Shown one piece after another: positions 38,083-39,500 of a stretch of DNA of 39,500 bases (position 1 is the stretch's first letter; each line of letters opens with the position of its first letter). Source of the DNA: Prorocentrum cordatum. Taxonomy: Eukaryota > Sar > Dinophyceae > Prorocentrales > Prorocentraceae. Under the pieces are notes generated by a model, which worked only from the letters and a program-made list of their open reading frames with translations, was not told the DNA's origin and did not search any database. Made by a program: the position numbers and the translations under genes. The stretch lies in the NCBI GenBank assembly GCA_963575745.1, contig CAUYUJ010019902.1:105062-144561 (forward strand), given 5' to 3'.

Positions 38083-38700
38083 CCCTCCTCCTCCTCCTCC
38101 TCCTCCTCCTCCTCCTTCTCCTCCTCCTCCTTCTCCTCCTCCTCCTCATCATCATGCTCCTCCTCATCCTCCTCCTCCCCCTCCTCCTCCCTCTCATCCT
38201 CCTCCACCTCCTCCTCCTTATCCTCCTCCCTCCTCCTCACTCCCTCCTCCTCCTCCTCCTCCTCCTCCTCCTCCTCCTCCTCCTCCTCCCCCTACCTCCC
38301 CCTCCTCCCCTACTCCTTCTCGTTCCTCCACCTCTCCTCCACCTCCTCCTCCTCCCTCCCTCCTCCTCCCCACCTCCCTCCTCCTCCTACCCCCTCATCC
38401 CCCCCCCCTCCTCCTCCACCGCCTCCCCTCCTCCTCCTCCTCCCTCCTCCTCCTCCTTCTCCTCCTCTCCTCCTCCTCCTCCTACTCCCTCTGCACCATC
38501 CTCTCCCTCCTCCTCCTCCTCCTCCTCCATCCCTCCTCCACCTCCTCTCTTCCTCACCCTCATACCATATCCTCATACTCTCATCCTCCTCCTCGGTCCT
38601 CACTCTCCTCATCCCGTCCCCCCCACCTCCTCCTCCTCCACCCCTCCTCCTCCTCCTCCTCCTCCTCCCCCTCCTCCTCTCCTCCTCCCCCTCTCCCTGT
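38083..38700. repeat. (CTC)n microsatellite, very long
   Basis: Over 600 bases of CTC with CCC, ATC and ACC interruptions. A very long plus-strand ORF through it is a P/S/L artefact. Confidence 0.95.
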
Positions 38701-38702
38701 AG

Positions 38703-38725
38703 ACGTTGCCGAACTCGAGCTGATG
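38703..38725 (+). other. Possible 23-nt microexon inside CTC tract
   Basis: CCCTCTCCCTGTAG is a textbook acceptor. It is followed by ACGTTGCCGAACTCGAGCTG + ATG and then GTGTTG, a possible donor. One phase reads VAELELM. This is the only non-repetitive interruption between 38083 and 39220. Confidence 0.25.
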
Positions 38726-38744
38726 GTGTTGTTCCGTTTATCCT

Positions 38745-39222
38745 CTCCTCCTCATCCTCCTCCTCTTTCTTTCCTCCTCCTCCTCCTCGCCTTCCTCCTC
38801 CTCCTCCTGACATCTTCCTCTTTCTCCTCCTCTTTCTCATCCTCCTCCTCCTCATCATCTGCATCATCATCTCAAATCATCATCATCCTCCTCCTCCTCC
38901 TCCTCCTCCTCCCCTCCTCGTCCTCATTCCTCCTCTTCGCTTCCTCCTCCTTCTCCTCCTCCCTCCCCCTTATCTCCTCCTCCTCCTCCTCCTCCTCTTC
39001 CTCCTCCTCCTCGCCCTCCTCCTCATCATCATCATCATCATCGTCCTCCTCCTCATTATCCTCCTACTCTTCTTTCTCCTCCTCCTACTCATCATCATCT
39101 TAATCAGCAGCATCATCATCACCATCAGCACATCATCATCAGCATCATCCTCTTCCTCCTTCTCCTCCTCCTCCTCGTCCTCCTCCTCCTCCTCCTGATC
39201 ATCCATCTCCTCCTTCTCCTCC
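38745..39222. repeat. CTC / ATC mixed microsatellite
   Basis: CTC triplets with TTC and ATC blocks. No unique sequence. Confidence 0.95.
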
Positions 39223-39466
39223 TGTGACCGAGCGGCGCCGTCAAGCGGTTCGGAAGGAAGAAGGCGGAGGAGGAGGAGGAGGAGGGCGAGGAGGAGGAGG
39301 AGGAGGAGCCCCTCGCCCCCCAGATAGAGGCCCGCCCCGCCTTCGAGGATCGAAGGAGTTGCCACCTCTCCATCGGCAACTGGCGGCGGAAGCAAATCGG
39401 GGGCAGCTCCTCCAGCGGAGATCCAGCGGAAGTAACAGGTGGGCCTTCAAGAGATGGCAAGAGAGA
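39223..39466 (+). CDS. Possible exon between CTC and GGA tracts
   Basis: Between 39310 and 39466 two plus-strand frames look coding: IEARPAFEDRRSCHLSIGNW then RRKQIGGSSSSGDPAEV, and LPPLHRQLAAEANRGQLLQR then WAFKRWQERG. They cannot both be real and the codon bias is only moderate. Interrupted at 39262-39308 by GGA repeats. Low confidence. Confidence 0.25.
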
Positions 39467-39500
39467 GGAGGAGGAGGAGGAGGAGGAGGAGGAGGAGGAG
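39463..39500. repeat. (GGA)n microsatellite at the window edge
   Basis: Pure GGA to the end of the window; it probably continues beyond. Confidence 0.95.

Noticed and set aside
36794-39103. Very long plus-strand ORF
   Set aside because: Most of it is CTC microsatellite read as P/S/L runs; the first third has no domain and the minus strand there looks more coding.

Overview
This window looks like nuclear DNA from a dinoflagellate. The best evidence is at 30316-30352: a near-complete copy of the 22-nt dinoflagellate spliced leader followed directly by a truncated leader copy. That is the known scar of trans-spliced mRNA copied back into the genome. A degenerate reverse transcriptase lies about 3 kb downstream. 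GC-rich islands with very high GC3, scattered among long triplet microsatellites, and a 100-N scaffold gap (18697-18796) also fit a repeat-choked dinoflagellate assembly. The CTTGG-rich repeats recall Prorocentrum-type assemblies, but that is only an impression. There are no prokaryotic operons, no confident tRNA or rRNA genes and no CRISPR.

Layout. 0-3 kb: CTTGG-rich tandem repeat, then small dispersed GC-rich elements. 3-5.25 kb: AT-rich block with a 70/210-bp higher-order satellite and a long inverted repeat built from ~42-bp units. 5.3-9.1 kb: triplet repeats, a foldback element inside a duplicated flank, a frameshifted coding candidate (7.38-7.75 kb) and CT/GGA tracts. 9.2-13.2 kb: a dense nest of foldback (terminal-inverted-repeat) elements. 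13.2-14 kb: CTC tract and CTTGG repeat. 14.06-16.3 kb: non-repetitive sequence without a supportable gene. 16.4-17.5 kb: GGA/GAT tracts. 18.0-18.5 kb: 84-bp tandem repeat. 19-21.1 kb: second foldback nest. 21.7-22.87 kb: 88-bp tandem array.

22.86-25.44 kb is the most gene-like stretch: a minus-strand helical exon, a plus-strand C-terminal exon, then a two-zinc-finger plus helical ORF interrupted by small frameshifts and followed by a GTGAGT donor and a CTC tract. 25.85-26 kb: a coiled-coil exon. 27.04-27.15 kb: a short C-terminal exon. 28-30.3 kb: low-complexity and 190-bp tandem units. 30.3-33.95 kb: the leader-tagged non-LTR retrotransposon relic (ORF1-like coiled coil, then RT with QGCSLSG and YVDD motifs, several frameshifts). 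33.9-36.4 kb: ATC/CTC microsatellites around a duplicated ~205-bp segment. 36.4-39.5 kb: small exon candidates embedded in CTC/GGA tracts.

How the parts fit together: no pathway or operon can be read here. The recurring theme is small coding islands separated by triplet repeats, plus at least six families of foldback elements, one of which (19028-19229) keeps a likely 11-bp target-site duplication. All functional statements come from reading the sequence by eye and remembered family knowledge. No search or folding was run, and most boundaries are accurate to about 5-20 bases.
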